This document shows positions 1 to 12,962 of a stretch of 64,000 nucleotides of DNA, one piece after another. Numbering within the stretch: the first letter of the stretch is position 1; every line of letters begins with the position of its first letter. The stretch is from Pelobates cultripes. Lineage: Eukaryota; Chordata; Amphibia; Anura; Pelobatidae. The stretch is from the NCBI GenBank assembly GCA_933207985.1, contig OW240913.1:263429112-263493111 (forward strand), read 5' to 3'. The notes beneath the pieces were generated by a model that was not told the DNA's origin, ran no database searches, and saw nothing but the letters and a program-made list of their open reading frames with translations. Both the position numbers and the translations under genes were made by a program.

Positions 1-346
1 CACTGATAGGAGACGCGGAAGGTATTAAACTGATCAGAAAAATACTAAACACACCACTCCTATCTGGTGGCACATTAGCTTGACCGCGCAGTGCCCCAAA
101 TTTGAATTCAGAGGACCGACCAAGCATCTTCTTCCATCTCCCTGTTACAGAAATCACTGCCATATCCATACAAATTGTACAGAATGTCCAGATAGTTTTC
201 CAGGGACAAATGTTGTCGCCTGTTGAACGAGGTGACCTTGCTCGGGTCCCAGGTGTACGGTTCCTAAAATGGCTGCCATATACACGTCCACTGATAGGAG
301 ACGCGAAGGTATTAAACTGATCAGAACAATACTAAACACACCACAA
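1..346. repeat. 288-bp direct duplication, first copy cut by window start
   Basis: The block beginning CACTGATAGGAGACGCG at 1 recurs at 289, with one base lost and a few substitutions over about 57 bp. The spacing of 288 bp suggests a tandem unit of which only one full period is visible. No coding similarity was recognised. Confidence 0.7.
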
Positions 347-746
347 ATAAGGTTTCTCTCCTGTATGGCTCCTCAAATGATGCTAAGATTAGAAGCGGCT
401 GAAAAGCATTTCTCACACTCCGAACAAAAATATATTTTTTTAACATTCTCTCCACTTTGAACGAAATGACGTTTGGGAAGAGATTAATATAATTAAACAC
501 AGGCAGTAAAAATACAGTTTTTAGCCATACCCTGTAACTTTAAAACTACACATCCCATCTTCATAATTACATATTTGGAATCAGCACACTTAAAACAAAA
601 ACATAACCAAAAAATCAGCCAAATCCATCCAGGGGTTAAAAAGTTAGCTGTAGGTCCCTTTATGACCGACTGCAAGCACATTTTCCTGCCCAAAACAGTT
701 CCATAGATTTGGGCTGTGAGGTCGGTCTATTTCAGGCTGAAAAAAC

Positions 747-777
747 GACTAAGTCCCATCGCGAATGGGACTTAGTC
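747..777. repeat. Perfect 13-bp hairpin
   Basis: GACTAAGTCCCAT (747-759) is followed by a 5-base loop CGCGA and its exact reverse complement (765-777). Nearby DNA (841-1180) carries repeated GTCTGGGGACAC and TTAAAGGGCC phrases, so this is probably part of an unidentified interspersed repeat. Confidence 0.7.
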
Positions 778-840
778 TCAGCAGCTGAAATAATTTCCAT
801 TTACTGAACCAAGTGGGAATTAGCCAGGCAGGCACAAAGG

Positions 841-1180
841 GTTTGCACCAGGTCTGGGGACACAGGGGACACCGTCTTAAAGGGGCAGTGTCCCCAACAA
901 GTCTGGGGACACGGCCTTAAAGGGGCAGTGTCCCAATCTTCCTGATGTCCCAAAAAAGGTGTTTAAAGGGCCAGCACCAGTCACATAAAGAGTCCATAAG
1001 CCCCAATATGCCCACCGACAGTCTTAAAGGGCCATACACACCAAATAAAAGTGCATATTTTCACAATCTCCCAGGGGCCATAGTCATGCGGGAGAGGCTG
1101 GCAAATAGGCTTCTCCACAACCCAGGGAAGCAGGGCAATTTGCCATTTAAAGGGCCCGTTACAAATAGCAGTTTGTAACA
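841..1180. repeat. Short repeated phrases (GTCTGGGGACAC, CTTAAAGGG)
   Basis: Two near-copies of a ~55-bp phrase containing GTCTGGGGACAC and CTTAAAGGGGCAGTGTCCC occur at about 850-940, followed by spaced TTAAAGGGCC motifs. The stretch looks like part of a retroelement end or leader, but no terminal structure could be fixed. Confidence 0.35.
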
Positions 1181-1515
1181 AGGTGTCAATCCATATCTGC
1201 CAAGTGACCCGATGTAGGGGGACCAGTCCCTATTCTGCTCTGTGTCAGTGTGTACCAGGGAACCTTAGGACAGGTGTCAATCCATATCTGCCAAGTGACC
1301 CGATGTAGGGGAACAGTCCCTATTCTGCTCTGTGTCAGTGTGTATCAGGGATCCTTAGGACAGGTGTCAATCCATATCTGCCAAGTGACCCTATGTAGGG
1401 GGACCAGTCTCTAATTCTGCTCTGTGTCCGTGTGCATCAGGGGCTCTGAGGACAGGTGTCAATCCATATGTAAAGGTGTCAATATGTCATATGTCAGGTG
1501 TCAATCCATATTGAT
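1181..1515. repeat. Tandem repeat, ~91-bp unit, three full copies plus fragments
   Basis: Units start with AGGTGTCAATCCATAT at 1181, 1272, 1362 and 1454 (periods 91, 90, 92). The last unit breaks down into short fragments of the same start at about 1474 and 1496. Units differ by a few substitutions, so the array is not very recent. Confidence 0.9.
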
Positions 1516-1703
1516 TGTGATTTAGGAATGTTAGGTGATTTCTGCCCTTTATGGATTAAAACCAGACTCTGTATCAACTGTGTAATTTTCCATGGGAGTT
1601 TTGCCATGGATCCCCCTCCGGCATGCCACAGTCAGGTGTTAGTCCCCTTGAAACAACTTTTCCATCCCTATTGTGGCCAGAAAGAGTCCCTGTGTGTTTT
1701 AAA

Positions 1704-1822
1704 ATTCGCCTCCCCATTGAAGTCAATGGCGTTTCGGGCGGTTCGCCGGTTCGCGAACATTTGCGGAAGTTCGCGTTCGCCGTTCGCGAACCGAAAATTT
1801 CGGGTTCGCGACATCACTAGTC
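1704..1822. repeat. CpG-rich repeat with TTCGCGAAC palindromes
   Basis: Several overlapping TTCGCGAAC-type palindromes occur in an otherwise AT-rich setting, preceded by ATTGAAGTCAATGGCG. It has the look of an end of an interspersed repeat; family not identified. Confidence 0.5.
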
Positions 1823-2930
1823 ATGTTCTTTAATCCCTTTCCAGACACTGTGTGAGTGCGGTAGTACTGCACTGCTGATGCCTTTTCTAATCTGCCGGGA
1901 TATGACATTAAGAGTTGCTTTCAGCTCTATGACTGACTAATCTGCATAGTGTCTGGTTTCCACTGCTCCCAGCACCTCTCGCCACTCATAAATAGATGCA
2001 AAGATGTTTTTTTTCGTCATGTTTTCCGATGTCTGAAAACACAGGCAACTGGACAGTATTAGACTTGTGCCACATGTATGAAGAATGTCTCAGTTTGCTA
2101 AAGACATTCTTAGCATAGTGCGAGTGCCTTCCTTGATGCTTGCCTCAATCCAGCTGCTCTGCCAGGCCCCAGGTGCCACGACCCACAGGAAAGTGTCTTG
2201 ATATCCTGGTGGGCCAGTTCAGCCCTGCTTGTGATAGGGTTTGCCTCCTCCTTGCCAAATAGGATAGAAACATATTTCTGATTGTAATGTATTGTGTTCG
2301 AATCTGTGAGTATAGTGAGTGCATGCAGCTGTGTAAATGCATGCAGGGTTGAAGATAATGTTGGTAGTGGTTAGGGTAAAGAAAGGTTAAGGCTAGAGAA
2401 GGGTTAACATTAGAGATAAATTACATAGTATCAAGAGGCTTAAAAGCTTACGAGTGGTTAAAGCTGTAGTTTAAGGGCTGTTTAGGATTATTTGGTTTAG
2501 GGTTACAGTGGGAATATATTTAGTATTTGAGTAGAGGGAGTATTTTAGGATTATTAAGTTTAGGGTTAGATGTGGGTTACATTTGGTATTGGCATACCAT
2601 GGGTATATAGTTATTAAGAGGAGTTAAACATAGGATTAAGACATACCTCCCAACTTCTTGCCAGAGCAATTTGGGTAGCATTGAAGGAGTTCTGAGGGGG
2701 AATCGCAAGTGACGCAAGCTGCGCCACTAGCAATGCCCACATTGGGAGGTCTCGTCCAAAAATGGTGTGGGCCTACCCAAAAAAGGGGTGAGTCCACCAC
2801 CTGACTGGCAGCCTGGCTGGCCCCAGCTATCAAGACCATACAGAAAGCGCTCTTTTTATAGTACTAGTGCCTACTACACAGTGTCAATTGATGTAATCAC
2901 GCTGCACTGCCCAGAGACAGTTCCCTTGTG
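1823..2930. other. No gene; degenerate TTAGGG-like tract and minor repeats
   Basis: No supported ORF. About 2345-2620 holds many irregular GGGTTA/TTTAGGG phrases, a telomere-like but non-tandem composition. A phrase starting ACATACCTCCCAACTT at 2641 looks like the start of another interspersed repeat. Nothing else recognised. Confidence 0.4.
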
Positions 2931-3540
2931 TCCCCAGATGAGGGAGCTATAGCAGGACAGCACCCCAAAATTGAGCCACATTTAGGAGGAAAGGATTAAG
3001 ATAAAGGGTTTATTTTCAGGTTGTCAATAGAGTCGTACTCCAAAACGCAGAAAAGAGGAAAACCAGAAACTGCGGATTCGACAGACGTATTACCGAGCCA
3101 GGTAAGGTCAGGTATACAGAAATACACAGAGTATAACAAAGCCATGTCAGGATACCAGAAATTACAAATCAAATACGAAGCCAATATCAGGATTTCAGCA
3201 ATTACAAGTCACATACCAAGCCGAGGTCAAACACAGGAAATTACAAGGGAATCTCTAGGAGCACAAAACGAGGCTGTAACAAGAAACCATGATAGGGCAA
3301 AGAATAGGGGCCAAAACAAGCCTTAAATAGGCTTACCTGTGTACTGAATGGTCCATGTCATCATTGCGTGGTCACTTTAAGAATAGGTGTGACGCCACGC
3401 CTACACTCTCTATATAGATGTCATGTCGCACAGCTGCATGGATCGGCTGGGCCATGCGGCAGGAGGTGGGCTGTGTGGCTCGAGGGAGACGAGTACATGC
3501 TACACTGGTGTAGGCTTTGAGAGCTTAAATTTAAAAATAA
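2931..3540. repeat. Unclassified interspersed repeat with internal short repeats
   Basis: The stretch contains repeated phrases of the type GTCAGG-ATACCAGAAATTAC at about 3100-3250, followed by a GC-richer end. A similar style of sequence occurs at 55195-55460. Open frames here have no recognisable product. Confidence 0.3.
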
Positions 3541-4340
3541 GGAATGATTTTCTTTAGCTTTTGGAAAGTGCTGCATTTAGAGTTATAGAAAATGGGTGTT
3601 TAAAAGCATGTAGACAGAGTGTGAAGGATAACTTACAAAGTACTCACCCTCCTATGTCTTCAGGAAACGAGTCAGATTGATTATATTACAAGGAGTGGTT
3701 ATAAAGTATGCATCACTCATAGCTTCCCCTGCTCTTCCCACAATTAATTTCCTGTGTGAGAGGCTGTTGTTAGTGAGCAGATGGAAAGTGATCCCTTCCT
3801 GTCCAGCCTCACACACAGACACTTGAGAAGCTGGGCAGCACTGGGTTTTACAGCCTCTAAAATTGTTTTTTTAGCTCTGCCATTAAGGCTGACTGGACTA
3901 CAGAGGATACTGAATAAGTCTTCTGGTCCTCATCTGCCCACCAGGCTATTTGAATTCAAAATGTGAACATTTTAATAGGACAGGTATCTTTGGGCAAGTG
4001 CCTACGCTGCTTAATGGAACATCTGGCAATGATAGAGAGCCTCTGGTCATAACCCCAGTATTTTGAGAAAGCATGTTCTGGTAAGGCACATAATCATGTG
4101 CATGCATATTATATAGCTAATTTATACAGGGATTTTATTGTAGATAAATGCAAGGATACATCAGAATTAATCAGGACAATTAGCTGTAAACTGAAGGTCT
4201 ATTTTATCAGTTATCTCAGTTCATTATTTCATGAATACCATCATATTGGGCACGAACTACAAAAATGTGGAATTACATTGATACTTTCTTTGAAAATATG
4301 CAGAATATTGGATTTATTCACTATACTGGAAATTGAATAG
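3541..4340. other. No recognisable feature
   Basis: AT-rich DNA with only short chance ORFs; nothing recognised. Confidence 0.4.
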
Positions 4341-4545
4341 GATGTACAGCCTTCCAGCTGAAGTGGTAGAGGTTAACACAGTAAAGGAGTTTAAGCATGC
4401 GTGGGATAGGCATAAGGCTATCCTAACCATAAGATAAGGCTAGGGACTAATGAAAGTAGTTAGAAAATTGGGCAGACTAGATGGGCCGAATGGTTCTTAT
4501 CTGCTGTCACATTCTATGTTTCTATGTTTCTATGGAAATAAATTA
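4341..4545 (+). mobile_element. CR1/Rex1-like LINE, 3' end only
   Basis: The plus strand encodes the conserved tail of CR1-type ORF2 (LPAEVVEVNTVKEFKHAWDRH in a degraded frame), then a 3' UTR ending in a TCTATGTT-type microsatellite at about 4515-4535. The element is strongly 5'-truncated, as is usual for LINEs. The same tail occurs at 25925-26375. Confidence 0.75.
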
Positions 4546-5670
4546 TAGGTCAAAGCAGGTGACCAGGAAAAATAGTTGAGTTGAACTTTTTTAAGTTTGT
4601 TGTTAAGGCCTCAAATATCAAATTCCCTTATTGATTTTCTACAACTTTGTATTTATTTACATACCCTATGTTTTTGTACTGATTAATTGTCCCAGACACA
4701 TTGCACAGGTTAGTTGTTTTATATTAAATGATACATAATTTTATGGAATTAAGTTTGACTCTCTATGGATGATAAATAATTTTTATTCAATTGGTTCATT
4801 TAGTGAACTCTATATTATTTTGTGAATACCAATATACCTACAGGTGAATGGTTCACTATTGTGTTTGAATTTTCTACTTTTTTACATTTTAGGAAGTTCT
4901 TCTCATACATTTTGTTAATGTCTTTCGTTTCCTTAGCAATTCATTCTGTATGATCGTGTCTGTGGAACTGAGGCTATTCTGTCTCATGCTACAAAAATTG
5001 TTATGTAAAAAGAATACATACCTGACAAAAGTAACAGAACATGGCTTTGTAATACAGATTAATTATTACCACTACACAAACAATAGCCAGAAGCTGTACA
5101 ACTAAATAACAATTTGAACCTATGCTCGCTCTGCTTTGTTCATTATACTGTTCACTGTTTGAAAAATGTCTGCATTGACTATGTCTTTTGTAAATGTTTT
5201 ACAAAAAAAAAAGAACACACATTCTGCAAGTACCATGTCATATTTTTCATTGAAATGTTTATAATAGAGATATGCATTCATCCTATCGCTGTCTAATTCC
5301 AAGGTTATTATGGCAATAAAGGATTCATTGCATAATCTTCTATTTCATTAACTGATTAGACATTTATAACAAGAATCTATTTTGTGCTAAGAGGTCATTT
5401 CAGAGTAAAGCTTTAATTATTTTAACCTAAAGACACTGATCTATAGTCCATAAAAAAAAAAATGAGTAGTGTCCCTGCGACACCATAACAACAAATAAGG
5501 CTTGACACATGGTCTCCATTTTTCCTTTTTTTTTTCTTTTTTTTTTTTGTTTTGCTATTTGAAATGTTGAGATGTGTATCAATATCTCATCACATAAAAG
5601 TCCAAGTAAAATCTTTCTACATTTTATACCTCCAGAACTGCTCTTCATCTAAATACAAACATGAATACGT
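4546..5670. other. No recognisable feature
   Basis: AT-rich DNA with homopolymer runs (for example near 5445-5560). No gene or repeat family recognised. Confidence 0.4.
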
Positions 5671-5671
5671 A

Positions 5672-7261
<1,590 letters not shown>

Positions 7262-7441
7262 TATACATTTCTCATACGTATAGTCAGAGGCAACTCATAA
7301 ATGATCCCAGTAAATCATTTGAAACCAGGCATTTATCCAGCCAACATGGAGTGAATTGCTGTTGTGGGAAGAAGAAAGGCTCAATTCTACTCCACCCCAG
7401 TCCGTTACCAGCAGGGCTCCAATCAGACAGGAAACCCTACT

Positions 7442-7799
7442 TTAACCCCTTAAGGACACATGACATGTGTGACATGTCATGATTCCCTTTTATTCCAGAA
7501 GTTTGGTCCTTAATGTGGTTAAACAAAAAAATTTTGGCAAGGTAGATAGACCAAGTGGCGATGGAGTGAATCCTGAATCCTAAAAGCGAGCATGCTCTAG
7601 CAGATCTCTTCATTTTGGTACCTGGAGCTGTGTCTGATAAAGAGAGTACATCTGGTGCTAACTCAGTCTCGTCGTCACAGCACCCAATGCTTTTTTCTAT
7701 GCACTCTTGTTTTTCTATGCCGTTTGGCCACGAATGTGACTATGTGACCTAAAGGGGGAGTCATCTTGAAGTAGCTTTTTGTTCCTTTATGGGGTTAAA
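7442..7799. repeat. TTAACCCCTTAAGGA-type short inverted-repeat element
   Basis: An 81-bp unit (7442-7522) begins TTAACCCCTTAAGGAC and ends with an imperfect inverted copy GGTCCTTAATGTGGTTAA. Its interior contains the palindrome CATGACATG-TGTGA-CATGTCATG. Another inverted end (TTCCTTTATGGGGTTAA) sits near 7799, so the element may extend that far. Related ends open the larger element at 33007. Confidence 0.55.
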
Positions 7800-9080
7800 T
7801 CATTTGTTGCAGTACTAATCTCCTATTCCATCTCACTTAAGACCAGAAGAAATATTATCCTTGAAGCTCTGGACTAGACAAATCTCATCATAACTGATGA
7901 CTTCACAGAAGGCAAATTACCTTCTCTGAGAAGACTGACAAATGTGTGGTCAATACAATAATCGGAACATACTTTTCTTATAAATATATGTGTTTTTAAT
8001 GTTAGAGTGTTCATTTAAGATTAGCATCGCTCCTACAGGTACGAGAGTACTTTGAAGCAGTAGTGGGCATAAAGGTGATTTTAAGTAGCGTTTTATGCGT
8101 GAGTTGTTCTCTTAATGTATATTTTGTTCTGTACAGCAGCACCACTATTAAAGATAATATACTAAAATAAATGAGATACAGTCCATCTAAAGGAACAGAA
8201 TAAACCACATATGAATGCAATTAATTCTACTCTAGCTTACACTTTATAGTTGCGTTGCTACCCTATTTGGGTAGCAATGCACCCTATTGTAACCGCATTA
8301 ATTTTGCCATCTTGTGCTTAGTTAGGTTACAGGGTTCTGGGAAAATCCTGGGAGAACTCACCTTTCTTTGTGCCATGTACCTTTCTGATTTATATTGGCA
8401 CACAGTGGTGCTGAATAAAATTAATTACTGTACAAGAGGACACACTTTTTTTGTGTGTGGATTGCACACAGTGTAAATCACTAAGAAAAATGCATGCTCT
8501 AGGTTTGTACTCATGTCGCAATTTCTATTTAAATTTTTCTAAATTTTAAATATTTTCACCATTTATTTACCATCTACTATTTATTTAATTTTTTTTTATC
8601 AGAACATAGGTATCATGCAGCCATATGCAACCTTGTATGTGGCTAGCAGAGCATTGTTTGGTATTGACAACTGCTGCAAAAAAAGTACCTTGTTTTCCTT
8701 TTAAGTCTTTAAACGTTCTGGTGAAGAAGTTGCTAAATTCACCAGCCATGTTTGAATGATTGGTTTCTAAATGGTGTTTTAGCTTACTTGTAATCATGCA
8801 CTCTGGAGCCAAAATCTTGGCTGTTGTCTCTCTTCACCGTTGACATTTGTTCATCTAAAGGCAAATCCAGATAACTGTTGTCATATTTACAATCTTTCCC
8901 CTTGTTCACACTCCCACCATTAGTTAGTGGTGCATCCTGTTCTTTTTTAGTTCTAGTGCACTTATTAAAGTCCCATAAAAAATTGTCAATTTTCAGGAGG
9001 ATAAGATAAGAACAACTTTTACAAATTCTTTTCATCACATAGCAAAATGTGGAGAGTTTGCTTTTCAATAAAACTACAGC
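7800..9080. other. No recognisable feature
   Basis: Only short chance ORFs on either strand; no repeat family recognised. Confidence 0.4.
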
Positions 9081-9206
9081 AATTAATTATTACTGTGTCG
9101 TTACTTATGTTTAAATTTAATAAGCAATACCCTACCTCCTAGAAATTAATTATTACTGTGTTGTTATTTATGTTCAAATATAATAAGCAATATCCTACCT
9201 TCTAAC
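9081..9206. repeat. 63-bp tandem duplication
   Basis: AATTAATTATTACTGTGT starts at 9081 and again at 9144. The two units are about 90% identical through ATCCTACCT near 9200. Confidence 0.85.
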
Positions 9207-9476
9207 AGTGAAATATTTATTTATTTTTTATGATATTTTACAACAAGGAAACAGATTGACAGATTCGCTATCCTGCCTAACCTGGGCTATTCTAGGCACC
9301 TCAGGACATCACCAGCTAAACCAGTGGTTCTAATATCACCCTGCCCTATTCTCACGCTTTTTAATGTTGTGAAAAAGTGTTTTCCTTCCCTATGCTCACT
9401 CTTTTTAATGCATTTAGTCTTTTAAATGTGTTTCTGTCCCCTACTCTCCCTCTTTTCAATGTGTTTAATCTTTTTA

Positions 9477-9736
9477 ACAAATGTTTCCCTGGTGCTATGA
9501 TTCCTATATAAATAATGCACCACTGACTGCACAGTATCGTTTTGAGAATAGACCCAAATGCACTCACGCAGACGTCAGGCAACATGTGTAGATGCGTAAG
9601 ACGTCGTACGTATCTGCGCATGTCGCCTGACCTCTTCATGAGTTCATTCAGGTCTGTTCTCAAAACAATACTGTGTGGACAGTGGCGCATCATTTATGAA
9701 TAAACTGAAAGCTCATAGCACAGGAGAAACATTTTG
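9477..9736. repeat. Long palindromic (foldback) element
   Basis: Sequence 9477-9603 is an imperfect inverted copy of 9604-9736, centred on GACGTCGTACGT near 9604. Arms pair from AAATGTTTCC...GTGCTATGA at the outside to GTCAGGC-ACATG near the centre. It has the form of a MITE without a loop. The minus-strand 110-aa open frame across it is a by-product. Confidence 0.8.
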
Positions 9737-10521
9737 TGGTGCCCTAAATGCCAGTCACAGGGCCCCAGGTCGACCAGCAGTTTTGGGAGCTGTTAGCCTA
9801 TCTGGTATTTGGCCTTTTGACTGAACTATGTTTTACGAATCTGTGCTGCCTGAGCTCACCCTTTGCTAACCTCGACCACGTAAATTTGTGCCTCATCCTT
9901 ATTGGTACTTCACTTTGGCTTTCTCTTAGTCTATTACCTTATTTTGGACTCTATCTGCTAAACAATATATGTTCTTTGGATTAACACATAGTAGTGTTAA
10001 TCATATTAGCAATTATAGACTTGAAAATCCTGCATTGGCAGAAAGAGCATTTAGACCATTTGCAGTTATCTACTCAATGTGATAAAGAACCTCAAATTCC
10101 ACATTTTTATTTTTTTGTACTGTAAAGAATAATTTTATCTACCTGAGGTAAAACCTCCTCGCCTTATGTACAGTCCTGTTAATGAACAGAATACCGGTTA
10201 GCTGTTTGTACTGACCTTATACATACTGTTATAATGTTATCACGTTCCCACCGAGACCTCTTTTTCTAAAGTTAAAAATGTCTAAAGTTTTTTTGTGACT
10301 ATCATTGAACCAGAGATTTTTTCCAGTTTAGATATTTTATCCTCAGATTTACAATTATGATTTTAGTTGCTACAGGTCAGAGATTACTGGATAAATCCAC
10401 ATAAGATTAATTGTTATTTAATTAGAGTGACAATAAGGAATCAATATGTTTTATTCATCCCCTTCTTTTACTACAGGTAACACTTACCTACTGAATCAGT
10501 TTTCCAGCGGTGAATATTGAT
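9737..10521. other. No recognisable feature
   Basis: AT-rich DNA with short chance ORFs only. Confidence 0.4.
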
Positions 10522-10643
10522 CAATGATGTCTGCTTTTCTACATATTGTATTAGAAAAGAACCTCTCTTTCTGTGACTGAGTAAGGTACATGATTGCTCA
10601 AAATCTTACCTTGACAATCTGCAGGTTTTATCCATATTGTCTT
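10522..10643 (+). repeat. Direct repeat, copy 1 (about 121 bp)
   Basis: CAATGATGTCTGCTTTTCTA at 10522 through a phrase ending ATCCATATTGTCT matches 12687-12808 at roughly 92% identity in the same orientation. The two copies bracket about 2.0 kb that includes a GC-rich palindrome and a hAT-type MITE. Confidence 0.9.
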
Positions 10644-11159
10644 GGAAGATCCAACTGCCTCCAGAAACAGGAAAAAAGCAAGAACATGCACTGCCTTGTT
10701 ATCTGTTATGTGGAGATGGAAGTGTACGTGAATTCTGCTAACTGGACAGTGAAGCATCCACACTTGCCTAGGCTGGTGTTCCACTCATAGTTACATAGTT
10801 AGATAGCTGAAAAGAGGCATGCATCCATCAACTTCAGCATTTCTCACATTTGTTTTTGCTGTTGATCCAAAAGATCCAGATGTTGTTCTTCATCTAGTGA
10901 TGACATGATTTTAATTCTGTTAGTATATTGTCATACTTTATATTATTCAGATCAACTGCACATTTTCTGGAGTGCCAGAGTGCTAGACATTCCATGGCTC
11001 AAAAGTTCAGAGATCCAAAAAATAGCAGTTGGGGAAGGCAGAAATACAAAGTGTTTAAGGAACATGGTGGAGTATATGTGCAGGGAAGTAGTAGCCACGA
11101 GGCAAACAAGGCATTTGCGGGTAACAGTCCAGGCAGGCGGACGGCTAGGTAAAAATCCG

Positions 11160-11352
11160 TGCGGGCGGCGCTGGCGAGGAAGCACTTTCCCCTGAGCTCT
11201 CTGTTCAGCCCCCTCAGGCGCCGCCCGCAGAGTGATGCTGGGAGCAGCAATATGACATCATATTTTGGCTCCCAGCATCACCCTGCGGGCGGCGCGTGAG
11301 GGAGCTGAGGAGAGAGCTCAGAGGAAAGTGCTCCCTCGCCAACGCCGCCCGC
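11160..11352. repeat. GC-rich palindrome, ~95-bp arms
   Basis: GCGGGCGGCGCTGGCGAGG at 11161 pairs with CCTCGCCAACGCCGCCCGC ending at 11352. Matching continues inward through AGCACTTTCC and CCGCCCGCAG-GTGATGCTGGGAGC to a centre near 11256. Arms are about 90% complementary with no real loop. Overlapping open frames on both strands follow from its GC content. Confidence 0.88.
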
Positions 11353-11449
11353 CCGACCTCCCAGCAGCCACGTGATCCCCAGGGAGTGGAAGAATCCCCC
11401 CCAGCATTCCCAAAGGTAAGGAGGCTGGGGGGGTAACATTTTTAAAAGA

Positions 11450-11645
11450 AAAAGTGAGTGTGCTAATGTTTGCGTTTGTGTGTCTGTTAGTGTGTGTGTC
11501 TGTTAGTGTGTGTAAGTGTTAGTGTGTGTGACTGTTAGTGTGTGTATCTGTTAGTGAGTGTCTGTGTGTATCTGTTAATGAATGTGTGTGTGTATTTAGA
11601 AGGTGGGGAAGGGGGGTGGGGCGAGGGGGGTGGGGGGCGCCTGAG
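11450..11645 (+). repeat. GT-rich minisatellite followed by a G-rich tract
   Basis: A variable TGTTAGTGTGTGT unit repeats from about 11450 to 11600. It is followed by a G-rich run (GGGG clusters, about 11600-11637) able in principle to form a four-stranded structure. The next bases lead into a phrase ending ACCAGGATACACCACTG. Confidence 0.75.
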
Positions 11646-12394
11646 TTTTGGCATGCCTAGGTCAGCACAAAACCAGGATACACCACTGTTTATATGCATA
11701 TTCTAATATAAGCCTACTGCTAAATCCAGATAGCTGATTGTACATTGGTAACCGTATTTATATTTATATGTTAATTTTCAGGGATATAATATTGAATATG
11801 CAGGGTACCACTTCTTCATCCAAGGAAATTTCTGACTGGCATTCCGCTGTTGATACTTTTTTCAGAGTTTGTTTTAAATTTGGAAAAAGCTTACATTTTT
11901 GTCTTTCTCAACCTTTGTAACTATGTAACTTACATTCTTACAAACATTGAAACAATTACATCAATAGATTTCTTATTATGTATATATATTTTGTGCACCT
12001 TTATATTCACATATATCAAAATTATTCATAATTAATCATAATTATATAATCATATTAATATTTTTGTTTTTCATAGCTGTTTGATTATATTACCTATTTT
12101 AACATTTAGTAGTTAGTGCCCAGATAGAATATTTACTGAATCAGTTTACCATTTACATCTCCCTATATTGCGATATTCAAACATCAGATTTCACAACTGA
12201 AGATGGGCAATTTACAGTTGACTTGTCGAGAAGAGTCCTGATGCAGATGGACAGCTAGTTCCTTGTAACTGTAAAAAACAAAGCTAGAAAAAGCATTCAT
12301 CTATGTTATATTTGCCCATCAACATCATTTTGCAAATAGATTTCTTTTCGCTTTTATTTTGAACCTTCAGTGATGTGTTTTTTTCTGTTTGGAA
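11646..12394. other. No recognisable feature
   Basis: AT-rich DNA; nothing recognised. Confidence 0.4.
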
Positions 12395-12531
12395 CAGGCT
12401 TCCCCAAACTCCGGCCCTCCAGATTTTGCTGAACTACAACTCCCATGATTCTCAGCCTATCTATTTCATTCATAGAATCATGTGAGTTGTAGTTCAGCAA
12501 CATCTGGAGGGCTGGAGTTTGGGGAAGCCTG
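12395..12531. mobile_element. hAT-type MITE, 137 bp
   Basis: Near-perfect inverted halves begin CAGGCTTCCCCAAACTCC and end with its complement GTTTGGGGAAGCCTG. The element is flanked by an 8-bp duplication with one mismatch (GTTTGGAA at 12387, GTTTAGAA at 12532). Eight-base target duplications are characteristic of hAT transposons. Non-coding; it would depend on a transposase from elsewhere. Confidence 0.88.
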
Positions 12532-12686
12532 GTTTAGAACTACTATAACAGTTATTCATTTTTAGATTTTTAACTCCTTCCCTATCATCAAAGTATATAC
12601 TAACTTTTTTGACAATCTTTATTTTCCTTTTTTGTATATTACGAAAACAATCGTGAAACATGTAATCAGCAGCAGTACTTATAGCG

Positions 12687-12808
12687 CAATGATGTCTGCT
12701 TTTCTACATTTTGTATTAGAAAATAACCTCTCTCTCTGTGACTGAGTAAGGTACATGATTGCTCAAAATCTTACCTTGACAATTTGCAGGATTAATCCAT
12801 ATTATCTC
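12687..12808 (+). repeat. Direct repeat, copy 2 (about 121 bp)
   Basis: Second copy of the block at 10522-10643. It differs by scattered substitutions and small indels, so the duplication is old. Confidence 0.9.
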
Positions 12809-12962
12809 AAGCGAACACTGGTGAGGCATGATAGCTTAATAGCATACTGTACCTAAGCATATGGTGCGGATATGTGATTCCTGTGTCTTTGTGAGTCCCA
12901 GTTGTAGCTGAATAGACACTTGCCAGCCACGTTTATTCCCTTATTTGGCTGACGGTACCCCC

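Noticed and set aside
2345..2620. Interstitial telomere repeat (TTAGGG phrases), with the opposite strand style at 16545-16655
   Set aside because: Phrases are irregular and not tandem; composition alone does not support telomeric origin.
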